From Ferroglobus sp964463865 (GTDB lineage Archaea > Halobacteriota > Archaeoglobi > Archaeoglobales > Archaeoglobaceae), in assembly GCA_964463865.1 (NCBI GenBank), contig CAYXDX010000054.1, positions 1-11,278 of the forward strand: DNA of 11,278 nucleotides. Reading direction: 5' to 3'. A model generated the notes under the pieces. It worked only from the letters and a program-made list of their open reading frames with translations, made no database searches and was not told the DNA's origin. The translations under genes and the position numbers were made by a program. This document shows positions 5,631 through 11,278 of the stretch, in pieces; position 1 is the stretch's first letter; each line of letters opens with the position of its first letter.

Positions 5631-7412
5631 ATGAAATACGTGCTCGACACGAGCGTGATAATAGACGGCAGAGTTTCTCAGATGATCGAAAAGGGGGAGC
5701 TGAAGGGGACGATAATAATTCCCGAGGCAGCTCTGGCTGAGCTGGAAGCTCAGGCTAACTTCGGGAAGATAACAGGACTGCAGGGACTGGAGGAAGTTAA
5801 AAAGATAAGAGAACTTTCGGAGAAGTACGGGTTCGACGTCCTCTTTCTCGGAGAGAGACCCACTCTCGAACACGTCAGGCTTGCGAGGGGCGGTGAGATT
5901 GACAACCTGATAAGGAAGGTTGCCGAAGAGGAAGGTGCTACGCTCGTCACGAGCGACAGAGTTCAGTACTACGTGGCTCTCGCCAAGGGTATAAAGGCGA
6001 TGTACCTCGAAAAAAGAGTTATCAGACCCGAGGAAACGAAGATAATGACTTTCTTCACTCCAGATACGGCGAGCGTCCACCTGAGAGAGGGCTGTCCACC
6101 TCTGGCGAAGAGAGGTAAGATCGGCGCGTTGAAGCTCGTGAAGATAAGAGACGAGCCGATGACACTTGACGAACTCAGGGAAATTGCCCACGAGATAATA
6201 GAGGCGGCGAGCCAGGACAGGGAAAGCAACATAGAGATAGAGAGAGAAGGTGCGACGGTGGTTCAGCTCAGAGACGTGAGAATAGCAATAGCGGAGAGAC
6301 CGTTTGCGGACAGAATGGAAATTACTGCCGTGCGACCTATTGCTAAGGCGACGCTCGAAGACTTCGGCATCAGCGAGGAGCTGAAGCAGAGAATAGTTGA
6401 GAGACAGCGCGGTATACTGATTGCTGGACCTCCAGGAGCTGGCAAGTCGACGTTCGCGGCGAGCGTTGCCAACTACCTGATGGAGAATGGATACATGGTA
6501 AAAACGATGGAGAGCCCGAGAGATCTGATGGTCAGGGATGAAATAACTCAATACGCGCCGCTGGAAGGAGACATGAGCCTTACAGCAGACGTTTTGCTCT
6601 TGGTGAGACCGGACTACACGATCTACGACGAGGTCAGAAAAACGTCCGACTTTCAGGTTTTCGCCGACATGCGCCTGGCGGGCGTCGGAATGATAGGCGT
6701 CACTCACGCGACGAGGCCGATAGACGCTATTCAGAGGATGATAGGCAGGCTCGAGCTCGGCGTTATACCGCAGGTCGTGGACACGGTGATTTTCATAGAC
6801 GCCGGAAAGATAACGAAGGTGTATGAGCTGAACTTCACCGTAAAGGTTCCGTTCGGGATGGTTGAAGCGGACTTGGCGAGACCGGTCATAGAGGTGATGG
6901 ACTTCGAGACGAAGAAGGTCGAATACGAGATCTACACCTACGGCGAACAGGTAGTCGTGATGCCCGTCAAAGAAGAGGGCGCGAATAAGCTCGTCGTCAA
7001 CGCGGTCGAGAACAAGATTAAGGACATAGTATCAGTCTACGAAATCGAGCCGATAAGCGATAAGAAGGTGATAGTCAGAATCCCAGAAGACGAAATTCCG
7101 CACTTACTCGGAAGGAAGGGCAGGAAAATCAAGAAAATTGAGGAAGAACTCGGGATTTCGATTGAGGTCGAACCGCTCAAGGTCGAGAGAAAGAACGTGC
7201 TCGAAACCTTCGTCGAAGAAAAAGGGAAACACTACGTCATTCACGCCGAGGGGCTGGAGGGAAAGACGGTAGACATATACGCTGGAGACGACTACGTCGC
7301 GACGGCAGAGGTTGGAAGGAGAGGCGTCATAAGGGTTAGAAAGGACAGAGAAGCCGGAAAGAGGATAAAGCTCGCACTCGCGAAGGGCGAAAAGATATAC
7401 CTGAGGTATTGA
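5631..7412 (+). CDS. PINA-type protein: PIN domain, VirB11/PilT-like ATPase and KH domain
   Basis: The 593-residue protein has an N-terminal PIN domain (about 1-130) with acidic residues Asp6 (VLDTSVIIDG), Glu38, Asp91 (GEID) and Asp109 (TSD), so the nuclease centre looks intact. A RecA-like secretion-ATPase-type domain follows, with Walker A GPPGAGKST (266-274) and Walker B-like TIYDEV (330-335). A KH domain has the GxxG loop GRKGRKIKKIE (494-504). A basic, beta-rich tail ends the protein (about 525-593). This order defines the archaeal PINA family. A Sulfolobus PINA has been described as a hexameric ATPase acting in Holliday junction migration; RNA roles are also suggested by PIN plus KH. 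The ATG abuts the hisI TGA, and a GGGGGAGATC site lies inside the hisI end. The presenilin gene follows 1 bp later. Confidence 0.9.
   Translation: MKYVLDTSVIIDGRVSQMIEKGELKGTIIIPEAALAELEAQANFGKITGLQGLEEVKKIRELSEKYGFDVLFLGERPTLEHVRLARGGEIDNLIRKVAEEEGATLVTSDRVQYYVALAKGIKAMYLEKRVIRPEETKIMTFFTPDTASVHLREGCPPLAKRGKIGALKLVKIRDEPMTLDELREIAHEIIEAASQDRESNIEIEREGATVVQLRDVRIAIAERPFADRMEITAVRPIAKATLEDFGISEELKQRIVERQRGILIAGPPGAGKSTFAASVANYLMENGYMVKTMESPRDLMVRDEITQYAPLEGDMSLTADVLLLVRPDYTIYDEVRKTSDFQVFADMRLAGVGMIGVTHATRPIDAIQRMIGRLELGVIPQVVDTVIFIDAGKITKVYELNFTVKVPFGMVEADLARPVIEVMDFETKKVEYEIYTYGEQVVVMPVKEEGANKLVVNAVENKIKDIVSVYEIEPISDKKVIVRIPEDEIPHLLGRKGRKIKKIEEELGISIEVEPLKVERKNVLETFVEEKGKHYVIHAEGLEGKTVDIYAGDDYVATAEVGRRGVIRVRKDREAGKRIKLALAKGEKIYLRY
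7403..7407 (+). promoter_or_regulatory. Ribosome binding site of the presenilin-homologue gene
   Basis: GAGGT lies six nt before the ATG at 7414, inside the last codons of the PINA gene. It supports this start and continued translation through the operon. Confidence 0.5.
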
Positions 7413-7413
7413 C

Positions 7414-8190
7414 ATGCTCTTTTTAGTATTTTACCTCGCATCGTCCCTACTCGCGGCTTATCTCTCGACGTTTTTCTTCAGCGAAGGGATGTTCGCGTTC
7501 GAAAATCCGGGCGACGTAACGAACTCGATCTACTATTTTGGAGCAATTCTCGTGTTTACCGCTGTCGTGCTCCTGCTAATTCGAATCTCGAAGAAGTTCG
7601 TAAAGTTCGTCTTCTCCGCGCTGATATTTGCGACCATACACTTCGTCTTCGCGCCTTTTCTCGGCATTTTTTCGGTTCTTCCCGCCTTAATTCTAACGCT
7701 GGCGCTTTTTTACTGGAGGAACTGGGTCGTAGTCGATATCGTAGCAATCCTCGTCTCTGCCGGCGTGATAGCGATATTTGGTATCAGCCTCGAACCTCTG
7801 CCAGCGATTACTCTCTTGTCGATTCTCGCAGTGTACGATTACGTTTCCGTTCACAAGACCGGACACATGATAAAGCTCGCGGAATCTCTGAGCGAACTCG
7901 AGTTGCCGCTACTTTTCGTCGCTCCGGAGGGGGAAAAGAAGTCCTACATGGGCGTCGGAGACGTGGTAATTCCGAACGTGCTTTTCGTCTCTGCCCTGTT
8001 TTACTCCACACTTCTCCACGCTTTGATGATTTTAACTTTCAGCTCCGTAGCCTTGGTTTATTTGCTGAAGAGAGTCGAAAAACCCGCTCCGGGGTTGCCG
8101 TACCTCAATACTGCCGCAATTTCTGGCTACCTGATTTCGTCGCTTCTTCTTTCAGTATTTCAACGAGCTCTTTTAACCCTTCCTTCGTAA
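7414..8190 (+). CDS. Presenilin/signal peptide peptidase homologue (intramembrane aspartyl protease, A22 family)
   Basis: The 258-residue, very hydrophobic protein has about eight to nine membrane segments (near 1-22, 38-58, 65-85, 85-101, 104-124, 128-145, 180-198, 200-217 and 230-250). The two catalytic aspartates are present: Asp142 in AVYDYVSV and Asp183 in MGVGDVVIP (the GxGD motif). The third signature, PAL, reads PGLPYL (226-231), so Ala is replaced by Gly. A charged loop between the two Asp helices (about 146-179) fits the family. Known archaeal homologues cleave membrane-embedded substrates and were used as structural models for presenilin and SPP; natural substrates are unknown. GAGGT upstream sets the start, 1 bp after PINA. 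The last membrane segment (residues 231-258) is encoded in DNA that also codes the tail of the convergent GTPase. Confidence 0.87.
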   Translation: MLFLVFYLASSLLAAYLSTFFFSEGMFAFENPGDVTNSIYYFGAILVFTAVVLLLIRISKKFVKFVFSALIFATIHFVFAPFLGIFSVLPALILTLALFYWRNWVVVDIVAILVSAGVIAIFGISLEPLPAITLLSILAVYDYVSVHKTGHMIKLAESLSELELPLLFVAPEGEKKSYMGVGDVVIPNVLFVSALFYSTLLHALMILTFSSVALVYLLKRVEKPAPGLPYLNTAAISGYLISSLLLSVFQRALLTLPS

Positions 8191-9058
8191 CAACGGATAT
8201 GCGCAACCTGTCTTTGAGGTCGTGTAAGTCTGATTTGCTGTAAACTTCGAGGATGGGTTTTTTGAACGTCTCTTTAACCTCTCTCAGGAGGTTGAGCTGA
8301 CTCTCGACGGAGTATCCGCACGTTTCTGTCGGATCTATAACGAAGATTATGTAGTCGGCGAGGTATTTCAGAGCGGCTATGGCCCTCTTCTCTATCTCGT
8401 TCCTCTTTGATATCGGTCTGTCGAGCAATCCGGGAGTGTCGATTACCTGGATCCTCAGACCGTCCTCTTCTATAAACCCGACGTGTATTTTCTTCGTCGT
8501 GAACGGATAGCTCGCAACCTCTGGCTTTACGGTGGAAATTTCTGCTATTATGCTGCTCTTACCGACGTTTGGATAACCGGCTAAGACGACGGTAAAGTCG
8601 TCGCTTAGCGAGGGAATCTCTTTGAGTTTCTCCTTTGCCTCGTTCAGGAACCTCAGCTCGTCGTCTATCTGCTCGACGATTGACGCGACTCTTCCGTAGA
8701 CTTCTTTTAAGACCTTTCTCGGATCCTTTCCTCCTTTTATCTGAGCCACCCCTTTGGTTATTATCTTCTGCGTCATCCGGTCTGCCCACGAGATCGCTGC
8801 GAGACTCTTTTTGATCCTCCTGAGGCCTATGACGATGTCGATCATTTCTCTGTAAAACTCAGGAAGGTTGTCGTAGGAGGGGTGGGACTCTATTACCTTT
8901 TTGAAGTAGTCTCTCAAAACGTTCGAAACGGTCGCGAGCTTGTTCAGAGCTCTCTCTTTACTCGTTCTACCGCCGACCTTCGAGGCTCTCCTGTATGCCT
9001 TGTCTATGATCTCTTCTGCGGTGAGCACGGTGGGAAGTCTTCTCGCTTCGAAGCTCAT
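8105..9058 (-). CDS. NOG1-like GTPase (OBG/HflX-like superfamily)
   Basis: The 317-residue protein has a NOG1-type helical N-terminal region (about 1-150, rich in charged helices) and a G domain with G1 GYPNVGKSS (161-169), switch I threonines near SYPFTTKK (183-190), G3 DTPGLLDRP (207-215), G4 YSKSDL (273-278) and a G5-like SVVTKEGL (288-295). In G4 the usual Asn of NKxD is Ser. The family is known for roles in large ribosomal subunit assembly; an archaeal role in ribosome biogenesis is inference. The short C-terminus lacks the eukaryotic NOG1 extension. The ATG at 9058 is about 27 nt from a TTTAAAA box, so it may be leaderless or co-transcribed with dtdA, 32 bp upstream. Its last 28 codons overlap the presenilin gene. 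Confidence 0.88.
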   Translation of the reverse strand: MSFEARRLPTVLTAEEIIDKAYRRASKVGGRTSKERALNKLATVSNVLRDYFKKVIESHPSYDNLPEFYREMIDIVIGLRRIKKSLAAISWADRMTQKIITKGVAQIKGGKDPRKVLKEVYGRVASIVEQIDDELRFLNEAKEKLKEIPSLSDDFTVVLAGYPNVGKSSIIAEISTVKPEVASYPFTTKKIHVGFIEEDGLRIQVIDTPGLLDRPISKRNEIEKRAIAALKYLADYIIFVIDPTETCGYSVESQLNLLREVKETFKKPILEVYSKSDLHDLKDRLRISVVTKEGLKELVEILKEEATKSGSQKLRQY

Positions 9059-9081
9059 CTCAACAAGAAAAGCGTTAGAAC

Positions 9082-9088
9082 TTTAAAA
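9082..9088 (-). promoter_or_regulatory. TATA-like box for the NOG1-like GTPase gene
   Basis: Minus-strand TTTTAAA is centred near 9085, about 27 nt before ATG 9058. It lies in the 32-bp gap after the dtdA stop, so the GTPase gene may have its own promoter as well as read-through from dtdA. Confidence 0.45.
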
Positions 9089-9090
9089 GT

Positions 9091-9918
9091 TTACTCAAGC
9101 CTGAAGTTTCTTTTAACTTCTTTGCTTTTCAGAACTTCGGTTTTCAGGATTTCCGCCGCTTCGAATATCTTGCTTTTAACCTTCGAGTTAACCGACTTCT
9201 CGTCTATGACGATAAACTCGGCTTCGCTAAGCTCGTAGGCCCTGACCAAAAATTCGGGGGTAAGCGATTCGTAAGTATACTTCGGAAAGATGTGTCCGAA
9301 CGTGACGCTCGTGTTCAGGACTATCTCCGTCTGTCTTGGAGCGTAGTGCGTCCCTCCGACGCTTATCGCGACCTTCCACCTATCTTCGCTTTCGATGGCG
9401 TCGAGTATTCCCTTCGCGACGACCTCTGCGGCCTCCTCGTCCCTCCACTCTTCCTCCGTAGAACCTATCTCGACGAAAACGGACCTCTTTTTTATCTCCG
9501 AGGGTCCGTGGTGCGTGGCTTCGAGTGAGAACTCGTAACCTTCTGGCACGGAGTCTTTGACGCTCAGACAGTAATTTTTGAGCGTGTTCGGAGAAGGTTT
9601 CGCCAGGCTATAAGGCTTTCCACCAAAATCAGCTCTTTCGAGATTCCCCGTGAAGTGTGCGGTGAGGATCTTTCTCTGATCCTGGCTGCTGTGTCTCGAA
9701 GCGAAGATAATTTCGTCGAAGTTGAGAAACTTTTCGAGCTTTTCGTCTAAGCCGTCGGCGTAAATCAACCTCTCCTCTATCTCCACACCGACGAAATTTC
9801 CGAAGTTGTATACGGTGTATTCGCCGACTCTTCTCTCGTCCGGAGAAAGCATCGAGATGAGAACGTTCTTTATGTTCTGACTCGCAACGTCTTTTTTGCT
9901 GAAGACCACGATTTTCAT
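9091..9918 (-). CDS. dtdA: D-aminoacyl-tRNA deacylase, archaeal type (DtdA/DTD2)
   Basis: The 275-residue protein belongs to the archaeal and plant D-aminoacyl-tRNA deacylases, which remove D-amino acids wrongly attached to tRNA and free the tRNA for use. Family blocks are MKIVVFSKKDVASQNIKN at the start, FASRHSSQDQRKILTAHFTGN (about 72-92, with conserved His), LEATHHGPSEIKK (132-144), FVEIGSTEEEW (148-158) and VGGTHYAPR (187-195); the His residues of these motifs are all kept. The open frame reaches a GTG at 9927, but I prefer ATG 9918: the family starts with this Met-Lys-Ile, and a TATTTAAAA box is centred about 25 nt before it. The gene is divergent from a racemase-family gene 70 bp away, which may make the D-amino acid that this enzyme guards against. 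The GTPase gene follows 32 bp downstream. Confidence 0.92.
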   Translation of the reverse strand: MKIVVFSKKDVASQNIKNVLISMLSPDERRVGEYTVYNFGNFVGVEIEERLIYADGLDEKLEKFLNFDEIIFASRHSSQDQRKILTAHFTGNLERADFGGKPYSLAKPSPNTLKNYCLSVKDSVPEGYEFSLEATHHGPSEIKKRSVFVEIGSTEEEWRDEEAAEVVAKGILDAIESEDRWKVAISVGGTHYAPRQTEIVLNTSVTFGHIFPKYTYESLTPEFLVRAYELSEAEFIVIDEKSVNSKVKSKIFEAAEILKTEVLKSKEVKRNFRLE

Positions 9919-9938
9919 GCTTCTCACTTTTGCACGCG

Positions 9939-9947
9939 TTTTAAATA
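9939..9947 (-). promoter_or_regulatory. TATA-like box for dtdA
   Basis: Minus-strand TATTTAAAA is centred near 9943, about 25 nt before ATG 9918. This spacing supports the ATG over the GTG at 9927 and suggests a short or absent leader. Confidence 0.5.
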
Positions 9948-9957
9948 CCCGTCGAAT

Positions 9958-9968
9958 AAAGTATTTAG
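9958..9968 (+). promoter_or_regulatory. TATA-like box for the racemase-family gene
   Basis: AAAGTATTTAG is centred near 9963, about 26 nt before ATG 9989. It sits only about 20 bp from the opposing dtdA box, so the two promoters may share or compete for factors. The match to a consensus TATA box is moderate. Confidence 0.4.
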
Positions 9969-9988
9969 CTTTCGGTCTAACTTCGCTT

Positions 9989-10660
9989 ATGATCGGAATA
10001 GTTGGCGGACTTAGTCCCGAGTCGACGGCTTATTACTACCGCAAGTACATCGAGATTTCGAGGAAGAAGTATGAGAAGAACGTTTACCCGGAGCTGCTGA
10101 TCTACAGCTTGAACTTCAGAGAGTTTCTCGACGCTGACTGGAACGGTAGGAAGGGTGTTCTGCTCAGAGCTCTGAAAACTTTGGAAAGCGCGGGAGCGAA
10201 AGTTATCGGCATAGCCTCGAACACTCCTCACTTCATCTTCGACGAGCTTAGGGAAAGCGTTAACGCGAATCTTGTCAGCATAGTCGACGCGGTCGTGAAA
10301 GAGGCTGGGAGGGGGAAGTTTTTGCTTCTCGGAACGAAGAAGACTATGGAGAGCGACTTTTATCCGAGGGCGTTTAAAAAAGTCGGAGGAGTGGTGATCG
10401 TTCCGGAAGAAGTCGACGAGGTTCACAGGATAATTATGGACGAACTCGTTTTCGGAATAACGAAAAGCAAAACCCGGCTGATCGAAATCGTCAAAAAATA
10501 CGAGGACGAGGTCGACGGAGTCATCCTCGGTTGCACGGAGCTACCGCTTGCAATCTCCCAGAAAGATTTAAATATTAGAGTCTTAGACTCTGCAGAACTG
10601 CACGTTAAACTCCTGATCGAGGAGCACGATAGATTTATCAACAAAGAGAAAGTGCAGTGA
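9989..10660 (+). CDS. Aspartate/glutamate racemase-family protein, Ser/Cys active-site variant
   Basis: The 223-residue protein begins MIGIVGGLSPESTAYYYRK, the typical N-terminus of aspartate racemases, and has the length of that family. The racemase acts by two residues on opposite faces of the substrate, usually both Cys. The second is present (Cys182 in LGCTELPLAIS), but the first, normally in a CNT(A/P)H motif, is Ser77 (ASNTPH). Some relatives with Thr or Ser at this site are active with altered stereospecificity, so the protein may be a racemase, a one-way isomerase or something related. The open frame reaches back to 9896, but those codons overlap the dtdA start and are not family-like; the ATG at 9989 fits the family and a TATA-like box. 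It is divergent from dtdA. rpl21e follows 13 bp after its stop. Confidence 0.82.
   Translation: MIGIVGGLSPESTAYYYRKYIEISRKKYEKNVYPELLIYSLNFREFLDADWNGRKGVLLRALKTLESAGAKVIGIASNTPHFIFDELRESVNANLVSIVDAVVKEAGRGKFLLLGTKKTMESDFYPRAFKKVGGVVIVPEEVDEVHRIIMDELVFGITKSKTRLIEIVKKYEDEVDGVILGCTELPLAISQKDLNIRVLDSAELHVKLLIEEHDRFINKEKVQ
10562..10575 (+). promoter_or_regulatory. Possible internal promoter for rpl21e-rpoF
   Basis: AAAGATTTAAATAT looks like a BRE-plus-TATA element inside the racemase gene. A transcript would start near 10597 and give rpl21e a leader of about 77 nt. It may let ribosomal and RNA polymerase genes be expressed apart from the racemase. The AT-rich codons for KDLNI could also explain it by chance. 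Confidence 0.3.
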
Positions 10661-10673
10661 TGGGGGAGTAGAG

Positions 10674-10979
10674 ATGGGTTGGAAATCTCATGGTTTCAGG
10701 TTCAAGTCCGGTAGGAAGCTGAGGAAGAAAGTCAGGGAGAAGGGAATAAAGATAAGGAGAGCTCTCCAGACGTTCGAGATCGGTCAGATCGTTCACATAG
10801 ACATAGACCCGGCGGTTCACAAGGGAATGCCACACCCGAGGTTCCAGGGGAGGACTGGTAGGGTTGTCGGAGTAAGGGGTAGAGCGTATCTCGTGGAAGT
10901 AACCGATGGGGGTAAGAAGAAGATAATTTTCGCTCGTCCGGAGCATTTGAAACCTCAGGGGGCAAAGAATGCCGTTTAA
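10674..10979 (+). CDS. rpl21e: Ribosomal protein L21e (eL21)
   Basis: The 101-residue, very basic protein is the archaeal/eukaryotic-type large-subunit protein eL21. Key blocks are a basic N-terminus with FKSGRKLRKKVREKG, the core VHIDIDPAVHKGMPHPRFQG (about 40-59), GRVVGVRGRAYLVEV (about 62-76) and the tail PEHLKPQ. The protein sits in the 50S subunit near 5S rRNA. Length and motifs are complete. The ATG is preceded by GGGGGAG at a usable distance. The gene overlaps rpoF by 11 nt; L21e with rpoF is a gene pair conserved in many euryarchaea, followed as a rule by a DUF655 gene and the rRNA methylase ksgA/dim1, which would lie beyond the window. Confidence 0.95.
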   Translation: MGWKSHGFRFKSGRKLRKKVREKGIKIRRALQTFEIGQIVHIDIDPAVHKGMPHPRFQGRTGRVVGVRGRAYLVEVTDGGKKKIIFARPEHLKPQGAKNAV

Positions 10980-11278
10980 GGAGGTTTTGGATTTCGATTA
11001 CATCACAATTTCTGAAGCCAAGGAAATCCTTGAGGAGATAGTCGAGAGAAGGAGGGAGAAAGCCGAGCTTTTATACGAGACGAGAAAGGCTTTGAAGTAT
11101 CTCAGGACTTTTTCGAAGATACCCGCAGACAAAGCGAAGGAACTCGTCGAGGAGTTGATGAAGCTTCCTCAGGTTTACAAAAAGGAGATAGCGGTCAAAA
11201 TCGCCGATTTAATGCCTACGATCCCCGACGAGGTTAGAATAATTTACGCCAAGGAAAGATACACTCTCACGGAAGATC
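10969..11278 (+). CDS. rpoF: DNA-directed RNA polymerase subunit Rpo4 (F), nearly complete, 3' end outside window
   Basis: The frame starts at ATG 10969, inside the last codons of rpl21e, and stays open for 103 codons to the window end. The protein begins MPFKEVLDFDYITISEAKEI, continues with ERRREKAELLYETRKALKYL, and near the end has VKIADLMPTIPDEVRIIYAK, the signature of archaeal subunit F (counterpart of eukaryotic Rpb4). Together with Rpo7 (subunit E) it forms the RNA polymerase stalk, which helps open-complex formation and binds exiting RNA. The family is usually about 110-120 residues, so only some 10-15 residues are missing. AGGGGG about eight nt upstream is the likely ribosome site. 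The 11-nt overlap with rpl21e points to coupled translation. Confidence 0.93.
   Translation, partial: MPFKEVLDFDYITISEAKEILEEIVERRREKAELLYETRKALKYLRTFSKIPADKAKELVEELMKLPQVYKKEIAVKIADLMPTIPDEVRIIYAKERYTLTED

Noticed and set aside
5310..6707. A long open frame on the minus strand opposite hisI and the PINA gene
   Set aside because: Its translation shows no family motif, and it lies wholly opposite two well-supported genes. Codon bias of this purine-rich DNA readily leaves the antisense frame free of stops.
9896..9988. Extended N-terminus of the racemase-family protein
   Set aside because: It would overlap the start of the divergent dtdA gene and its promoter, and the added residues do not match the family, which starts with MIGIVGGLSPES.
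10693..10715. tRNA-like B-box GGTTCAAGTCC
   Set aside because: The flanks do not form a T-stem (mismatches at two of five pairs), no acceptor or anticodon arm is found, and the bases code the conserved FRFKSG stretch of L21e.
1..11278. CRISPR arrays, insertion sequences, integrase sites, rRNA or tRNA genes
   Set aside because: No direct-repeat arrays, terminal inverted repeats, transposase-like frames or RNA gene signatures were seen, and nearly all bases belong to recognised chromosomal genes.

Overview
The window reads as a tightly packed stretch of chromosome from a thermophilic euryarchaeon. The evidence is archaeal-only or archaeal-type genes (ribosomal protein L21e, RNA polymerase subunit Rpo4/F, KEOPS subunit Cgi121, DtdA-type D-aminoacyl-tRNA deacylase, PINA-type PIN-ATPase, a presenilin homologue, split ADP-forming acyl-CoA synthetase), TATA boxes about 26 nt before several start codons, GGTGAT-type ribosome sites, and heavy use of AGA/AGG arginine codons. 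An Archaeoglobales-like source (Archaeoglobus, Ferroglobus or Geoglobus) is my best guess from gene content and style. It is not proven from the sequence.

Layout. Positions 1-609 (+) hold the C-terminal part of an archaeal ATPase/DUF234 protein that starts before the window. Positions 662-2027 (-) hold a two-gene unit: a DUF84/YjjX-type NTP phosphatase followed by a radical SAM protein of the SPL-like family. A divergent promoter region separates it from the alpha subunit of an ADP-forming acyl-CoA synthetase (2103-3482, +). That gene meets its probable beta partner (3472-4071, -) tail to tail with an 11-bp overlap. The beta gene is the last of a minus-strand operon that starts at 5244: a KaiC-like protein with degraded nucleotide-binding motifs, then cgi121, then beta. 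A palindromic TATA box (5286-5293) sits between this operon and the plus-strand operon hisI, PINA, presenilin (5316-8190). The presenilin gene overlaps by 86 bp the end of a convergent NOG1-like GTPase gene (8105-9058, -). Upstream of the GTPase lies dtdA (9091-9918, -), which is divergent from an aspartate/glutamate racemase-family gene (9989-10660, +). The window closes with rpl21e and a nearly complete rpoF (10674-11278, +), which overlap by 11 nt.

Themes. Several genes concern tRNA or translation (Cgi121 in t6A synthesis, DtdA in D-amino acid proofreading, NOG1-like GTPase, L21e). Others concern energy and acyl-CoA metabolism (ACD alpha and beta) and histidine synthesis (HisI). No mobile element, CRISPR array, tRNA or rRNA gene was found, and no gene-free stretch longer than about 75 bp exists. 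The most notable points are the KaiC-like protein with both Walker motifs altered in an operon with Cgi121 and an ACD beta subunit; the racemase with Ser in place of the first catalytic Cys, divergent from a D-aminoacyl-tRNA deacylase; the convergent 86-bp coding overlap; and the TATA palindrome that may fire in both directions. I did not find a clearly new multi-gene defence or mobile system.
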